From assembly GCF_051967575.1 (NCBI RefSeq), contig NZ_JBQCJW010000002.1, positions 124,001-188,000 of the forward strand: 64,000 bases of DNA, given 5' to 3'. The notes below the pieces were generated by a model, which saw nothing but the letters and a program-made list of their open reading frames with translations, was not told where the DNA came from and made no database searches. The position numbers and the translations under genes were made by a program. This document shows positions 16,046 to 25,643 of the stretch, piece after piece. Source of the DNA: Solibacillus silvestris_B (GTDB lineage: Bacteria; Bacillota; Bacilli; Bacillales_A; Planococcaceae). How positions within the stretch are numbered: the first letter of the stretch is position 1; every line of letters begins with the position of its first letter.

Positions 16046-16753
16046 TTATAGCGGGAGGATAAAATACTGATTAATCGGTCTCCCTACACTTCCATATTGA
16101 ATATCAACCCTGATTAAATGATTTTTCTCCATATAGTCCAAATAGCGACGTGCTGTGACACGGGCTACACCGATGCCTGATGCAACATCATCCGCCGAGG
16201 CACCGTTTACAGTTTGTTTTAAAAAAAGCAATACTTTATCCATCGTTGCGCGATTAAAGCCTTTAGGAAGCTCCTGGGCAATGGAGGCTATTTGTACGAC
16301 CTCTTCTTTTTGCTGCCATGCTTGGCCGATTATTTCGTCCAGTTCTGCTTGTGTAACATCCTCTGCTGTATGCATCTTCTCTTTGAATTGACGGTACTGG
16401 ATTAACGTTTGCTCCATCCGTTCAAATGTAAATGGCTTCATAATATAATCAAATACACCTAAATGCAAAATTTGCTGGATCGTTTGTACATCATTAGCTG
16501 CTGTTACGGAAATACAATCAATATTTATATTTTGCTGACGAATTTGACGCAATGTTTCAATGCCATCTTGCTCTGGCATAAATATGTCCATCACCACTAG
16601 ATCCGGCAATAGATCTTTAATTTTTTCGACCCCTTTAATTCCGTTTGATGCCATATCGATTACTTTAAATCCTTCCACACGCTCAATAAATTGACGATTT
16701 ACTTCACGCACCATCGGATCATCTTCTACTAATAATACTTGAATGGTCTTCAC
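16046..16753 (-). CDS. dctR: C4-dicarboxylate response regulator (CitB family)
   Basis: The 235-residue regulator has an N-terminal receiver domain with Asp11-Asp12, phosphoacceptor Asp56 in VVMDIFMP and a conserved lysine in YIMKPF. Its C-terminal helix-turn-helix part (VASGIGVARVTARRYLDYM) is typical of CitT/DctR/MalR regulators. It lies 15 bases after the kinase gene, so the two form one operon. By analogy with B. subtilis it would activate the transporter gene dctP when dicarboxylates are sensed. Confidence 0.88.
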   Translation of the reverse strand: MKTIQVLLVEDDPMVREVNRQFIERVEGFKVIDMASNGIKGVEKIKDLLPDLVVMDIFMPEQDGIETLRQIRQQNINIDCISVTAANDVQTIQQILHLGVFDYIMKPFTFERMEQTLIQYRQFKEKMHTAEDVTQAELDEIIGQAWQQKEEVVQIASIAQELPKGFNRATMDKVLLFLKQTVNGASADDVASGIGVARVTARRYLDYMEKNHLIRVDIQYGSVGRPINQYFILPL

Positions 16754-16768
16754 GAAAAAGCCCCTCTC

Positions 16769-18367
16769 TTAAAACTCGAATGTCAGGATAAATGTCGTGC
16801 CTTTGTTCACTTCACTCGATATCTCTATTGTACCATTACCTTTTTTCACAATTTCATTAATCAAAAATAAACCAATGCCCCTATTTTCGTTTTGTTTCGT
16901 CGAAAATCCGCTTTCAAAGATTTGCTGCAGATTTTCTTCGGAAATCCCGATACCGTTGTCCGTCACCATAATCGCCAGCATACCATCGTTATCATCAATG
17001 GATATCACTACTTCCTTTTGATTCCGCTCCACCCCTACAAGTGCATCAAAGGCATTTTCGATCAAGTTGCCGAACAATAAAACAAAATCATGGTGATCCA
17101 ACAGCTCAGGAAATCTTGTCAGCTGACTTTCTTCATCGATTGTTACCTCAATACCAAGTTCATTGCCGCGACTTATTTTACTTAGTAATAAGCCTGATAT
17201 ATTTTCATTATAAATGCGTTCATTCAGAAATTTTGTCACTTGATCATGCTGAATTTTCACTTGCGATAAATAATCGAGTGCCTGCTTATTATGACCAAGC
17301 TGTAAAAGGCCTGCAATCGTATGCAGCTTATTTTTGTATTCATGTGTCTGAATGCGCAATGCCTGGACAAATGCCTTAACACCTGTCAATTCTTCGGCAA
17401 GTTGTTTAAATTCAGTCAAGTCTTTAAAAACAGCTACCGCACCGACCGTTTTGCCATTTACATAAATCGGGATGCGATTGCTTAGAATACTGTGATTGTT
17501 CACATAAATTTCTTGGTTATACACCGCAAGCCCGTTTTCAACAATTTCAGGAAGGCGCGTATCTGGCAGCACATCATAAATATTTTTGCCAATATACATT
17601 TTAGGATTGCCGCCTACCCCCAAAATGCGGCTTGCCTTTTTATTGAAAATCGTAATCACCATATTTTTATCCACCGCGATAATTCCTTCATGCATCGCAT
17701 TGAAGGTTTCGGTACGCTCGACATACATCTTGGCTATTTCCTGAGGCTCCAATCCGAACATTTGGCGTTTTATATGACGGCCTAATATATGCGCCCCCCA
17801 AATGCTAAAAAGAATGGAAAGCAATACAGTCACAATGATACCGGTCATATTTTCGGCAAGTATATCCCAAAATGTCGGCAATGCAAAGCCAACGACGACA
17901 ACGCCAACTTGTCTTTTTTGCTCGTTTAAAATTGGTACAAAAGCCCGGATTGTCTTGCCTTGTTCTCCAATTGCTTTTGAAATATAATAATTCTCGCTAA
18001 ATGCAGCATGCATATCCGTTGAATTGCTCTTTTGTCCAAGTTGGTTCGGGGATGGATGTGATAATTTTATGCGATTCATATTCATAACGACAATGTATTC
18101 TGCTTTATTGATAATTTCAATGTCATGAACAATATGTGTAATATTTGTTTGCGCCACTTGTAAATTCTGCTCTTCAAGCTGCTTTTGAATGTCCGGCAAA
18201 TCGGAAACTGTCCTTGCCACCAGCATGGCACGCTGACCTAGCGTTTCTTCATGTTCCCGTGTTAAATTGCTTAACATTAAGATTCCCGCCACTAAAAAGG
18301 AAAAGGCAATAATGAAAAATGTAAGCAGCACAATTTTTCCGTTCATCGTTAATTGTTTAATTTTCAT
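16769..18367 (-). CDS. dctS: C4-dicarboxylate sensor histidine kinase (CitA/DcuS family)
   Basis: The 532-residue kinase has two membrane helices (about 12-30 and 172-195) enclosing an extracellular sensor domain, then a PAS domain, the phosphorylation region RIQTHEYKNKLHTIAGLLQL with the H-box histidine, and an ATPase domain with NLIENAFDAL and GIGISEENLQQ. This is the CitA-type layout. It is divergent from dctB, which in B. subtilis encodes the binding protein that works together with this kinase. AAGGAGG precedes the ATG. Confidence 0.9.
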   Translation of the reverse strand: MKIKQLTMNGKIVLLTFFIIAFSFLVAGILMLSNLTREHEETLGQRAMLVARTVSDLPDIQKQLEEQNLQVAQTNITHIVHDIEIINKAEYIVVMNMNRIKLSHPSPNQLGQKSNSTDMHAAFSENYYISKAIGEQGKTIRAFVPILNEQKRQVGVVVVGFALPTFWDILAENMTGIIVTVLLSILFSIWGAHILGRHIKRQMFGLEPQEIAKMYVERTETFNAMHEGIIAVDKNMVITIFNKKASRILGVGGNPKMYIGKNIYDVLPDTRLPEIVENGLAVYNQEIYVNNHSILSNRIPIYVNGKTVGAVAVFKDLTEFKQLAEELTGVKAFVQALRIQTHEYKNKLHTIAGLLQLGHNKQALDYLSQVKIQHDQVTKFLNERIYNENISGLLLSKISRGNELGIEVTIDEESQLTRFPELLDHHDFVLLFGNLIENAFDALVGVERNQKEVVISIDDNDGMLAIMVTDNGIGISEENLQQIFESGFSTKQNENRGIGLFLINEIVKKGNGTIEISSEVNKGTTFILTFEF

Positions 18368-18468
18368 TTTGTGCCTCCTTTTTTGCTATATAATATAACA
18401 AACATATGGAATGTTCGGAGATTTTCTACAGCATTCATAAAAGTTTCAAGATAAATGAGGTGATCCAA

Positions 18469-19521
18469 TTGCGTTTTTACATTATAACCGCCATGGTTAC
18501 GGTTGTTCTATTAATCATTTCCATATCCTATCGTTTCGATGTTTGGAATTCAAAAGACTTGCCTTATGACGATGAGCAGGTCGGGCTAGATGACCAAATT
18601 GTAATTAATTTTAGTCATGTCGTTGCCGAAAATACACCAAAAGGACTTGCGGTAATTAAATTTGCCGAACTTGTAAAAGAAAAATCGGATGGCAAAATCA
18701 TTGTGCAAATTTATCCGAACGGCATTTTATACAATGACGTAAATGAATTGGCTGCACTAAAACAAGGCGATATCCAAATGATTGCACCTACGATTTCAAA
18801 AATGACGAAAGCACTTCCCTCCTGGCAAGTTCTTGACCTGCCATTTATTTTTGAAAACGACGAGCAAATATATGAAGTGCTTCATGGCGAGCTGAGTGAA
18901 ACTTTGCTGCGTGAATTGGACAACATCAATGTGCATGGATTAACATTTTGGCATAACGGCTTTAAGCAAATGGCCTCAAATTTAACACCGCTCCTTGAAG
19001 TAGAACACTTTAAAGGAGTTACAGTCCGCATAATGCCAAGCGATATTTTAAAAGAGCAGTTTACATTATTGAAAGCTAAGCCCATTGTGACGACATTTAA
19101 TGATTTATATGCCGCCATTCAGAATAACGAAATTTTCGCCCAGGAAAATACACTATCGAATTTATATTCAAAGGGCTATTATTCAATGCAGCCGAGCATT
19201 ACATTATCGAATCACGGCATACTCGCATATGGCGTGATGATGAATAGCGATTTTTGGAAATCCCTTACTGACGAACAGCAGCAAATCATTCAAGATTCAC
19301 TTGATGAAATGCAGCGCTGGCAACATGATCAAGCAGTCGCTATAAATGCGGAAAATTTCCAGCAGCTGAAAACGAATGAGGACATCCAGTTTTACACTTT
19401 TTCAGAAATACAACGCCGGCAATGGATGGAAGCATTGCAGCCGATTTATAATTCATACGAAAAATTAGGTAATAAGGATTTTTTAACACAGCTTCGCAAA
19501 GAAATTCAAGATGCTAAATAA
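18469..19521 (+). CDS. dctB: TRAP-type C4-dicarboxylate-binding protein
   Basis: The protein has an N-terminal membrane anchor or signal (LRFYIITAMVTVVLLIISI) and a DctP-family solute-binding fold: VINFSHVVAENTPKGLAV, VQIYPNGILYND and VRIMPSDILKEQF. The start is taken as the TTG at 18469, because GAGGTGAT stands just before it; the frame extends upstream to 18406 with no ribosome site. This gives 350 residues. No TRAP membrane subunits are near, so it more likely serves as a co-sensor for DctS, as known in B. subtilis, than as a transport protein. Confidence 0.87.
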   Translation: MRFYIITAMVTVVLLIISISYRFDVWNSKDLPYDDEQVGLDDQIVINFSHVVAENTPKGLAVIKFAELVKEKSDGKIIVQIYPNGILYNDVNELAALKQGDIQMIAPTISKMTKALPSWQVLDLPFIFENDEQIYEVLHGELSETLLRELDNINVHGLTFWHNGFKQMASNLTPLLEVEHFKGVTVRIMPSDILKEQFTLLKAKPIVTTFNDLYAAIQNNEIFAQENTLSNLYSKGYYSMQPSITLSNHGILAYGVMMNSDFWKSLTDEQQQIIQDSLDEMQRWQHDQAVAINAENFQQLKTNEDIQFYTFSEIQRRQWMEALQPIYNSYEKLGNKDFLTQLRKEIQDAK

Positions 19522-19524
19522 CAT

Positions 19525-19580
19525 AACAAAATGAACAATATTAGACTACTTATGAAAATGAGTAGTTTTTTTATTTTGTT
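19525..19580 (+). terminator. Terminator after dctB
   Basis: ACTACT (19545-19550) and AGTAGT (19561-19566) followed by seven Ts sit inside a second pair of arms, AACAAAAT and ATTTTGTT. The 200 bases that follow, up to dctP, should hold the dctP promoter and DctR sites, but no operator is recognisable. Confidence 0.75.
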
Positions 19581-19778
19581 ATAGTACAAAATTTTATATC
19601 TCAGCAACAGTATTATAACAACTAAAACCCTTGATACATAAGCACTTAACGGATTCTATTTAAAAATCGAACAAAATGAACGATAAGTTTTTTATTATCA
19701 AAATAAATATTCTGAATAATCATGCGCTATTATTGCAAATGTAAACGTTGTCATAAATAAATTCAAGGGGGAACGAAA

Positions 19779-21032
19779 GTGAAATTACTAAAAAATCTAA
19801 CAGTCCAAGTAATTATCGCTATCATTTTAGGTGTTGTCGTTGGTGCAATTTGGCCAGAGTTCGGCGCAAGCCTGAAAATTTTGGCAGACTTATTTATTAA
19901 ATTAATAAAAATGTTAATTGCTCCAATTATCTTTTTAACAGTTGTTATCGGTATTGGCGGAATGGGTGATATGAAAAAGGTTGGTAAAATCGGTGGTAAA
20001 GCATTACTTTACTTCGAAATCGTATCAACAATCGCTCTTGCTATTGGTATTTTGGTAGCTGTTGTCATCAATGCAGGTGCTGGAATTGATACATCAAAAG
20101 CCGGTGATACGGATATTTCGAAATATACAACTGCTGCAGAAGAAAATAGTGAGGCTGGCTTAGGCGGTTTCATTTATGAAATTATCCCGGAAAACTTTGT
20201 TGGTTCATTAGCTGAAGGTGCTTTACTGCCAACTTTATTTGCTGCTGTACTATTCGGTATTGCCGCGGCATCATTAGGAGAAAAATCCCGTCCAGTTATT
20301 ACATTTTTTGAACAAGTATCTGAAATTTTCTTTAAAATTGTCGGCATTGTTATGAAATTCTCGCCGATTGGTGCATTTGGTGCGATGTCATACACAATCG
20401 GCAATTTTGGTTTAAGTTCATTAAAATCACTCGGTCTGCTAATGGCCGCAGTATATATTACAATGTTCCTGTTCGTTATAGTCGTTCTTGGCATTATCGC
20501 GAAATACTTTAACTTCAACATTTTCCGCTTCATTGCCTATATTAAAGAGGAAATTTTTATCGTAATCGGTACATCTTCTTCAGAATCGGCTTTACCGGCG
20601 ATGATGCGTAAATTAGAAAACTTTGGCTGCGGCAAGCAAGTAGTAGGCTTGGTTGTCCCTACTGGTTATTCATTTAACTTGGATGGTACTTCGATATACT
20701 TGTCGATGGCGGCATTATTCATCGCACAAGCATACGGCGTCGATCTGTCATGGCTGGAAATCATCACACTTCTCGGAATATTAATGATTACTTCAAAAGG
20801 GGCTGCCGGTGTAACAGGTTCCGGATTTATTACCTTAGCTGCAACTTTGGCAGCATTCCCAATGGTGCCGCTTGAAGGTATAGCGCTATTGATCGGGGTT
20901 GATCGTTTCATGTCTGAAGCTCGTGCCGTAACAAACTTAATCGGTAATGGAGTGGCATGTGTTGTTGTTTCAAAATCGGAAAATGACTTCGATGAGGAAA
21001 TGGCTGCAAAAGCGATTTCTGCAAGAAACTAA
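19779..21032 (+). CDS. dctP: C4-dicarboxylate:cation symporter (DAACS family)
   Basis: This 417-residue transporter has about eight membrane helices plus re-entrant loops, with the family motifs GTSSSESALPAMMRKLE and GYSFNLDGTSIYLSMAALF. It imports succinate, fumarate or malate with cations. It starts at a GTG with an AAGGGGG ribosome site. Separate from dctB by about 260 bases and a terminator, it is probably the DctR-controlled promoter target. Confidence 0.92.
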   Translation: MKLLKNLTVQVIIAIILGVVVGAIWPEFGASLKILADLFIKLIKMLIAPIIFLTVVIGIGGMGDMKKVGKIGGKALLYFEIVSTIALAIGILVAVVINAGAGIDTSKAGDTDISKYTTAAEENSEAGLGGFIYEIIPENFVGSLAEGALLPTLFAAVLFGIAAASLGEKSRPVITFFEQVSEIFFKIVGIVMKFSPIGAFGAMSYTIGNFGLSSLKSLGLLMAAVYITMFLFVIVVLGIIAKYFNFNIFRFIAYIKEEIFIVIGTSSSESALPAMMRKLENFGCGKQVVGLVVPTGYSFNLDGTSIYLSMAALFIAQAYGVDLSWLEIITLLGILMITSKGAAGVTGSGFITLAATLAAFPMVPLEGIALLIGVDRFMSEARAVTNLIGNGVACVVVSKSENDFDEEMAAKAISARN

Positions 21033-21039
21033 AATAATG

Positions 21040-21080
21040 AAGGCTATGTTAAATGTCAAAACGACTTTTAACATAGCCTT
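21040..21080 (+). terminator. Terminator after dctP
   Basis: AAGGCTATGTTAAA and TTTAACATAGCCTT form a 14-base perfect stem followed by a T-rich run. Confidence 0.9.
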
Positions 21081-21251
21081 TTCCCTTCCCAGGAGTGCCA
21101 TGCCGTTACTCACCCAATAAGCCTGCCTTTTCCTATGGATTTTCATATTCTCTCTTTCACTACGTCAGGCTATTATTGCTGTTAAATTAGAGGATTCCTA
21201 TTTGAGCTATGGTAAACTAAAAGTAAATTAGAGCTAGCGAGGTGACTTTTT

Positions 21252-23063
21252 ATGCCGGATTGGTCTTATCATCCTTTAAAAAAGATTGTTTTAAATAAAT
21301 TGGAAGCTAAAAAAAGCCGTCTATTCATTCATCGTTCCATGCGAACAGTCGCTTCCCTCCCAGGCGGAAAACATTTAATTGAATTTTTAGGTCACAATCA
21401 GACAAGTTCGCTTTTACATATAACTATAAACAATACCAATTTTAAATCACCCATCGGGCTAAGCGGCTCACTTGATCCTGAGCTGACAGGTATGGCTGCC
21501 TTTCAAGAGCTTGGATTCGGCTTTTTGGAAATAGGCCCGGTCGTTTTCCGGGAGCCTTCTATCCAAATACCGCCACGATGGCAGCAAAATCGTATCTCCT
21601 TTTCCCATTCAGGCGAAAAGGTATCATTGAAAAAGGCTTTGCAATTAGTCACAACGGAAAATTTCCATGTCCCGCTTTTTGCAAGACTGGATGAAAACTT
21701 ATGTGCGGTAGGCTTGCATCGATGTATTGAACAGCTCTCCCCATTTGTCGATGGCTTCTTTTTATATGCAGAACAGCTTGAGCAGCTTCATGAGGAAACA
21801 GGGGTATCTATATACCAAATTATCCCCTCTTCCAAATTTAAAAACAATATTCGGCTTGCGAAAAACGTTCACGGTGTCGTGATTGAAGTTCCTTATTTAA
21901 CGACAGAAGACTACAGCATCGAACAGATTGACGGCTTGCATACATTGAAAGAAGCCGTGCAAATTATTAAGAAGAACTACAGTGATCTTCCTATTATTAC
22001 TAATGGGGGAATCAATTGTCCATCAGACGCCGTTATTCTGCAGGAGGCGGGTGCGGATTTAATGATGCTGACAGAAGGCTATGTGACAGCGGGACCTGGT
22101 TTGCCGAAGCGGATCCATGAACGATTTTTATATAATATTGTCCAAAAAGTCCCTTCCCGGCAGTGGCATTGGTCGTTTTTATTTGGCCTTGCCATTTTTA
22201 TCGGGGGGCTGATTGCTCTTTATTTTGCGCTTACAACGGTTATTTTGCAGTATGACGAAAAATTCATCGGTTTGACCCGCGAGCAATTGGAATTAGTCAA
22301 TCCGAAAATTTTAGCCTTTATGGCACATGATCGTATGTCGCTTGCAGGAACAATGATTTCAGCCGGTATTTTGTATATGGCACTTGCCTTTTTCGGCATA
22401 CGCCGCCAGCTTCATTGGGCAAAAATCGCTTTTCATAGTGCCGCGGTTACCGGTTTTTTAGGCATTTTACTTTTTATCGGCTATGGTTATTTCGACTGGC
22501 TGCATGGACTATTCTGGGTCATCCTGCTCCCTATTTACACTCTAAGCTGGCGCGAATGCAAAAAACTTACAGGCAGTCCGCATTCATGGCATGAAACAAA
22601 TAATCAGGTATGGATGCGAGGGGTATACGGCCAGCTTTTATTTGTCATTATGGGGTTTTCGCTATTGATCGGAGGCTTTGTCATTTCATTCATCGGGATA
22701 ACTAAAGTGTTTGTTACGACGGATATAAGCTTTTTATGCATGCCTGCTGAAATGCTTCAATCCATAAGCGATATGCTCATTCCGGTCATTGCACATGATC
22801 GCGCCGGATTTGGCAGTGCGCTGATTAGCGTAGGCATTCTTGTTTTATGCCTTGCTCTTTGGGGATTCCGTGCAGGCGAGCGCTGGCTTTGGCTTATATA
22901 TGCTTTCGGTGCGCTCCCATCTTTTTTGGCAGGCATTGGGACACATTTTGCGATTGGCTATACAAACTTCATCCATCTGCTCCCGCTCTATTTTTTAGTA
23001 GTGCTCTATTTGTTGGGCTTAGTCTTGTCATATCCGTATTTAATGCAGCAAAAAAATCAATGA
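21252..23063 (+). CDS. Dihydroorotate dehydrogenase-like domain fused to a membrane domain
   Basis: This 603-residue protein has two parts. Residues 1 to about 300 follow the class 2 DHODH barrel: FKSPIGLSGSLDPELTG (67-80), ELGFGFLEIGPV (86-97), and near 250 TNGGINCPSDA with GPGLPKRIHERF. The lysine after the aspartate of the N-terminal motif is replaced by proline (Asp75-Pro76), and the family's NxxGFNN and NxSSPNT motifs are not found, so orotate chemistry is doubtful. Residues about 305-600 are membrane-embedded (eight or so helices) with two related modules 156 residues apart, each with AHDR (358-361 and 514-517). It is a single-gene transcript with a terminator. A flavin-binding membrane redox protein is possible; function is unknown. 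Confidence 0.75.
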   Translation: MPDWSYHPLKKIVLNKLEAKKSRLFIHRSMRTVASLPGGKHLIEFLGHNQTSSLLHITINNTNFKSPIGLSGSLDPELTGMAAFQELGFGFLEIGPVVFREPSIQIPPRWQQNRISFSHSGEKVSLKKALQLVTTENFHVPLFARLDENLCAVGLHRCIEQLSPFVDGFFLYAEQLEQLHEETGVSIYQIIPSSKFKNNIRLAKNVHGVVIEVPYLTTEDYSIEQIDGLHTLKEAVQIIKKNYSDLPIITNGGINCPSDAVILQEAGADLMMLTEGYVTAGPGLPKRIHERFLYNIVQKVPSRQWHWSFLFGLAIFIGGLIALYFALTTVILQYDEKFIGLTREQLELVNPKILAFMAHDRMSLAGTMISAGILYMALAFFGIRRQLHWAKIAFHSAAVTGFLGILLFIGYGYFDWLHGLFWVILLPIYTLSWRECKKLTGSPHSWHETNNQVWMRGVYGQLLFVIMGFSLLIGGFVISFIGITKVFVTTDISFLCMPAEMLQSISDMLIPVIAHDRAGFGSALISVGILVLCLALWGFRAGERWLWLIYAFGALPSFLAGIGTHFAIGYTNFIHLLPLYFLVVLYLLGLVLSYPYLMQQKNQ

Positions 23064-23071
23064 TCGATGCA

Positions 23072-23109
23072 AAAAGGGCTGTTCCGGAAATTTTCCGAAC
23101 AGCCCTTTT
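23072..23109 (+). terminator. Terminator after the DHODH-like gene
   Basis: AAAAGGGCTGTTC (23072-23084) and GAACAGCCCTTTT (23097-23109) form a 13-base perfect stem, and the T-run is part of the stem. Confidence 0.88.
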
Positions 23110-23138
23110 GCAATTTTTTCGCATTCAATTACAGTGCA

Positions 23139-24260
23139 TCAAATAAATTTAAAAGGCTCTGTATGAATGTTCGATTGGATAAACTTAACCGGCAATTTTT
23201 TTTCATTGCATAATGCGGCCATCTTTTCCGCAACCCCTTTAATCATTACTTTTTCAACATGATGTCCAGGATCGACAATATTCAGGCCATTTACTTCCGC
23301 ATCTTGTGCCATATGGAAGCCAATATCCCCTGTCACAAATACATCTGCCCCAGCAAATTTTGCGGTTTTAATATATTTATTGCCGTCGCCCCCAATAACT
23401 GCGACCTTTCGAACAATATGATTCAACTCGCCGACAACACGCAAACACGGAACGTCCAATTGCGCCTTGACAAACTCAGCGAATTCTTTGAGGGTCATCG
23501 GTTCTTTTAGCTTCCCGATACGGCCTAGACCTTGCTCGTTTGTCGCAACATCCATCGTAAATAAATCATACGCTGGCTCTTCATATGGGTGGTTGTTTAG
23601 CATCGCCTTCAATACTTTATTTTTCATCGATTGCGGGAAAACAACCTCAATCTTTTCTTCATGTTCCACATGCAATTCGCCGATTTCGCCTACTGCTGGG
23701 TCGGCACCTTCAAGTGCGCGGAAACGGCCTTTGCCAGCCAATGTATAGCTGCATGCCTCATAATTTCCCAGTCGTCCTGCTCCAGCTTTCGCCAATATAT
23801 CACGCAGCGCATCCGCATCGTCTATAGGCACAAATACAGCAAGCTTCATCATTTTTTCCTCATAGGACATTTCCAAAATTCGGCGATTTTCCAATTTCAA
23901 AGCATCCGCCAATAAATCATTTACGCCACCTGGTGCCACGTCCAAATTCGTATGTGCCGCATATACCGCAATATCATTTTTCAAGCATTTCTCATAAAGT
24001 GCACCTTGCGGATTGTCGGTGCGCAAATTTGACAGCTTCATAAAGATCGGAGGATGATGGGCAATTATAAGCTCACAGCCGTTTTCGATTGCTTCGTCCA
24101 CAACTTCATTTGTAACATCCAATGTTACAAGCACTTTTGCGACAGGCTTATTTAAAGTCCCGATGGCCAAACCTATCGGGTCATTTGGCATACATGCAAA
24201 TTTTTTGGGTGACCATGATTCGAATAGTTGAATAATTTCGTTGCCGTTTACCGCTCTCAC
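23139..24260 (-). CDS. yqfO: Nif3-like dinuclear metal protein YqfO
   Basis: The 373-residue protein belongs to the NIF3 family. Metal-binding residues appear in LIIAHHPPIF and VYAAHTNLDVAPGGVND near the N-terminus and in VTGDIGFHMA and DPGHHVEK near the C-terminus. The central insertion (about 130-230, LAVFVPIDDADALRDIL) is the YqfO-specific domain, which accounts for the length over the short E. coli type. Often annotated as GTP cyclohydrolase-like, its true role is unclear. It overlaps trmK by four bases. Confidence 0.93.
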   Translation of the reverse strand: MRAVNGNEIIQLFESWSPKKFACMPNDPIGLAIGTLNKPVAKVLVTLDVTNEVVDEAIENGCELIIAHHPPIFMKLSNLRTDNPQGALYEKCLKNDIAVYAAHTNLDVAPGGVNDLLADALKLENRRILEMSYEEKMMKLAVFVPIDDADALRDILAKAGAGRLGNYEACSYTLAGKGRFRALEGADPAVGEIGELHVEHEEKIEVVFPQSMKNKVLKAMLNNHPYEEPAYDLFTMDVATNEQGLGRIGKLKEPMTLKEFAEFVKAQLDVPCLRVVGELNHIVRKVAVIGGDGNKYIKTAKFAGADVFVTGDIGFHMAQDAEVNGLNIVDPGHHVEKVMIKGVAEKMAALCNEKKLPVKFIQSNIHTEPFKFI

Positions 24261-24952
24261 GCAATCGCCTCCTGTACAATGTTAATTAAATGGTCAAGTT
24301 GTTGATGCTTCTCTTGGTTTTCCGGTGTTTGCTCCGCTTCGGAGATCGCTCGTTGAACACGTTGCCAATTAGCGATTTCACGTGACCATTTATTAATGAA
24401 AATGGGTGATTTTGCAGTCATTAAATTTGGTCCCAGCAAAATCTGAGCTTCCGTTAATTGCATTTCACCTCGTTGTAATACGAGAATTTCGTATACTTTG
24501 CCGTCTTCCTCCAATATGATTTCATCCTGGATTGCCCAGCCTTGTCCAATGGCCCATTCCCGTATTACTTTTGCATGAATATTCGGCTGTAAAATTAAAC
24601 GTGTCACGGATTTTAACGCCTGTGGATGCTTTTCTAAAATTGATACGATCAACGGACCACCCATACCTGCGATCGTTACGGCTGTAATCCCGTCTTCTTC
24701 CTCTACAGCTGCTAACCCATCAGCCATACGCACCGTAATTTTATCGGTCAATCCTTCTGTGCGCACTTGTTTCACTGCCGATTCATAAGGCCCTTTAACA
24801 ACTTCCCCCGCCACTGCACGGGAAGCAATTCCTTTATGGACTAAATAGCATGGCAAGTAGGCGTGGTCGCTTCCAATATCCGCCACAACCGCACCTGTAG
24901 GCACAAATGACGCCACCATTTCTAATCGTTTCGAAAGTTTTTGTGCGTTCAT
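24257..24952 (-). CDS. trmK: tRNA (adenine22-N1)-methyltransferase
   Basis: The 231-residue protein has a Rossmann-like methyltransferase N-terminus with VVADIGSDHAYLPCYLV (SAM site), VTIAGMGGPLIVSIL, and LILQPNIHAKVIREWAI, typical of TrmK (YqfN), followed by a helical C-terminal domain. It methylates A22 of class II tRNAs. It sits upstream of and overlaps yqfO, the usual Bacillus pair. Confidence 0.94.
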   Translation of the reverse strand: MNAQKLSKRLEMVASFVPTGAVVADIGSDHAYLPCYLVHKGIASRAVAGEVVKGPYESAVKQVRTEGLTDKITVRMADGLAAVEEEDGITAVTIAGMGGPLIVSILEKHPQALKSVTRLILQPNIHAKVIREWAIGQGWAIQDEIILEEDGKVYEILVLQRGEMQLTEAQILLGPNLMTAKSPIFINKWSREIANWQRVQRAISEAEQTPENQEKHQQLDHLINIVQEAIA

Positions 24953-25107
24953 ATTCTACATCCTCATTTCTATTTCACAAATTACTTTCATTATATAGAA
25001 CTTTTGCAAAAACGTCTCATTATAAAGCAAAACTTAGACAAGCGGAAATATACTGATTGGTAGACTTCTCCAATCATAGTTATACTTAACAGTGATATTT
25101 CCGGCAA

Positions 25108-25150
25108 TAAAAAAAGTGCAGAACAAGGATTACTCCTTTTCTACACTTTA
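25108..25150 (-). terminator. Terminator after cccA
   Basis: On the minus strand AAAGTGTAGAAAAGGA and TCCTTGTTCTGCACTTT form an imperfect stem followed by a long T-run. Confidence 0.85.
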
Positions 25151-25157
25151 ATATGGA

Positions 25158-25496
25158 TTAAAGACCAGAAATATACTCTGCTACCGCGTCTGCTTCAGCT
25201 TCGTTATTAAGAATTGCCGGCATCATGCCGTTTTCCGAACCATTTAATGCGAAGTCTTTAATATGTTCGGCATCTAAACCAACGATTGAAGGACCTCCAC
25301 CGCCAGTTAAATCACCACCGTGACATGAAATACAGTTCTTTTGAGCGATTTCTTCACCGTTTAATTCAGCTGTTTCACCTGAACTTTCACCGTCCGCACT
25401 GTTTTTATCAGCTGCACCCTCAAATGACATGAAGAAAATTAGTCCGATACCGAATGCCATGATAAGTACGTAAGGAATAAGTGGATTGTTTTTCAT
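25158..25496 (-). CDS. cccA: Membrane-anchored cytochrome c-550
   Basis: The 112-residue protein has an uncleaved N-terminal helix (LIPYVLIMAFGIGLIFFMSF), an acidic linker and a haem c site CISCH (Cys55, Cys58, His59), with Met92 in GMMPAIL as the likely sixth ligand. It carries electrons on the outer face of the membrane. The start at 25496 has a GGGAGGGG ribosome site; an upstream in-frame start at 25514 does not. It lies near sigA and trmK as in B. subtilis. Confidence 0.93.
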   Translation of the reverse strand: MKNNPLIPYVLIMAFGIGLIFFMSFEGAADKNSADGESSGETAELNGEEIAQKNCISCHGGDLTGGGGPSIVGLDAEHIKDFALNGSENGMMPAILNNEAEADAVAEYISGL

Positions 25497-25643
25497 TGCG
25501 TTCCCCTCCCTCATTAAATATTCTATTTCTTGCTAGACATAGGCCTAGTAAACAATATTAATTGTACTTGATTCAATAGAAAACGAAAAGACCTATTGAA
25601 CAACTTTTACTAGCTTTGTAACAATTTTTCCAATTTGTCATTT

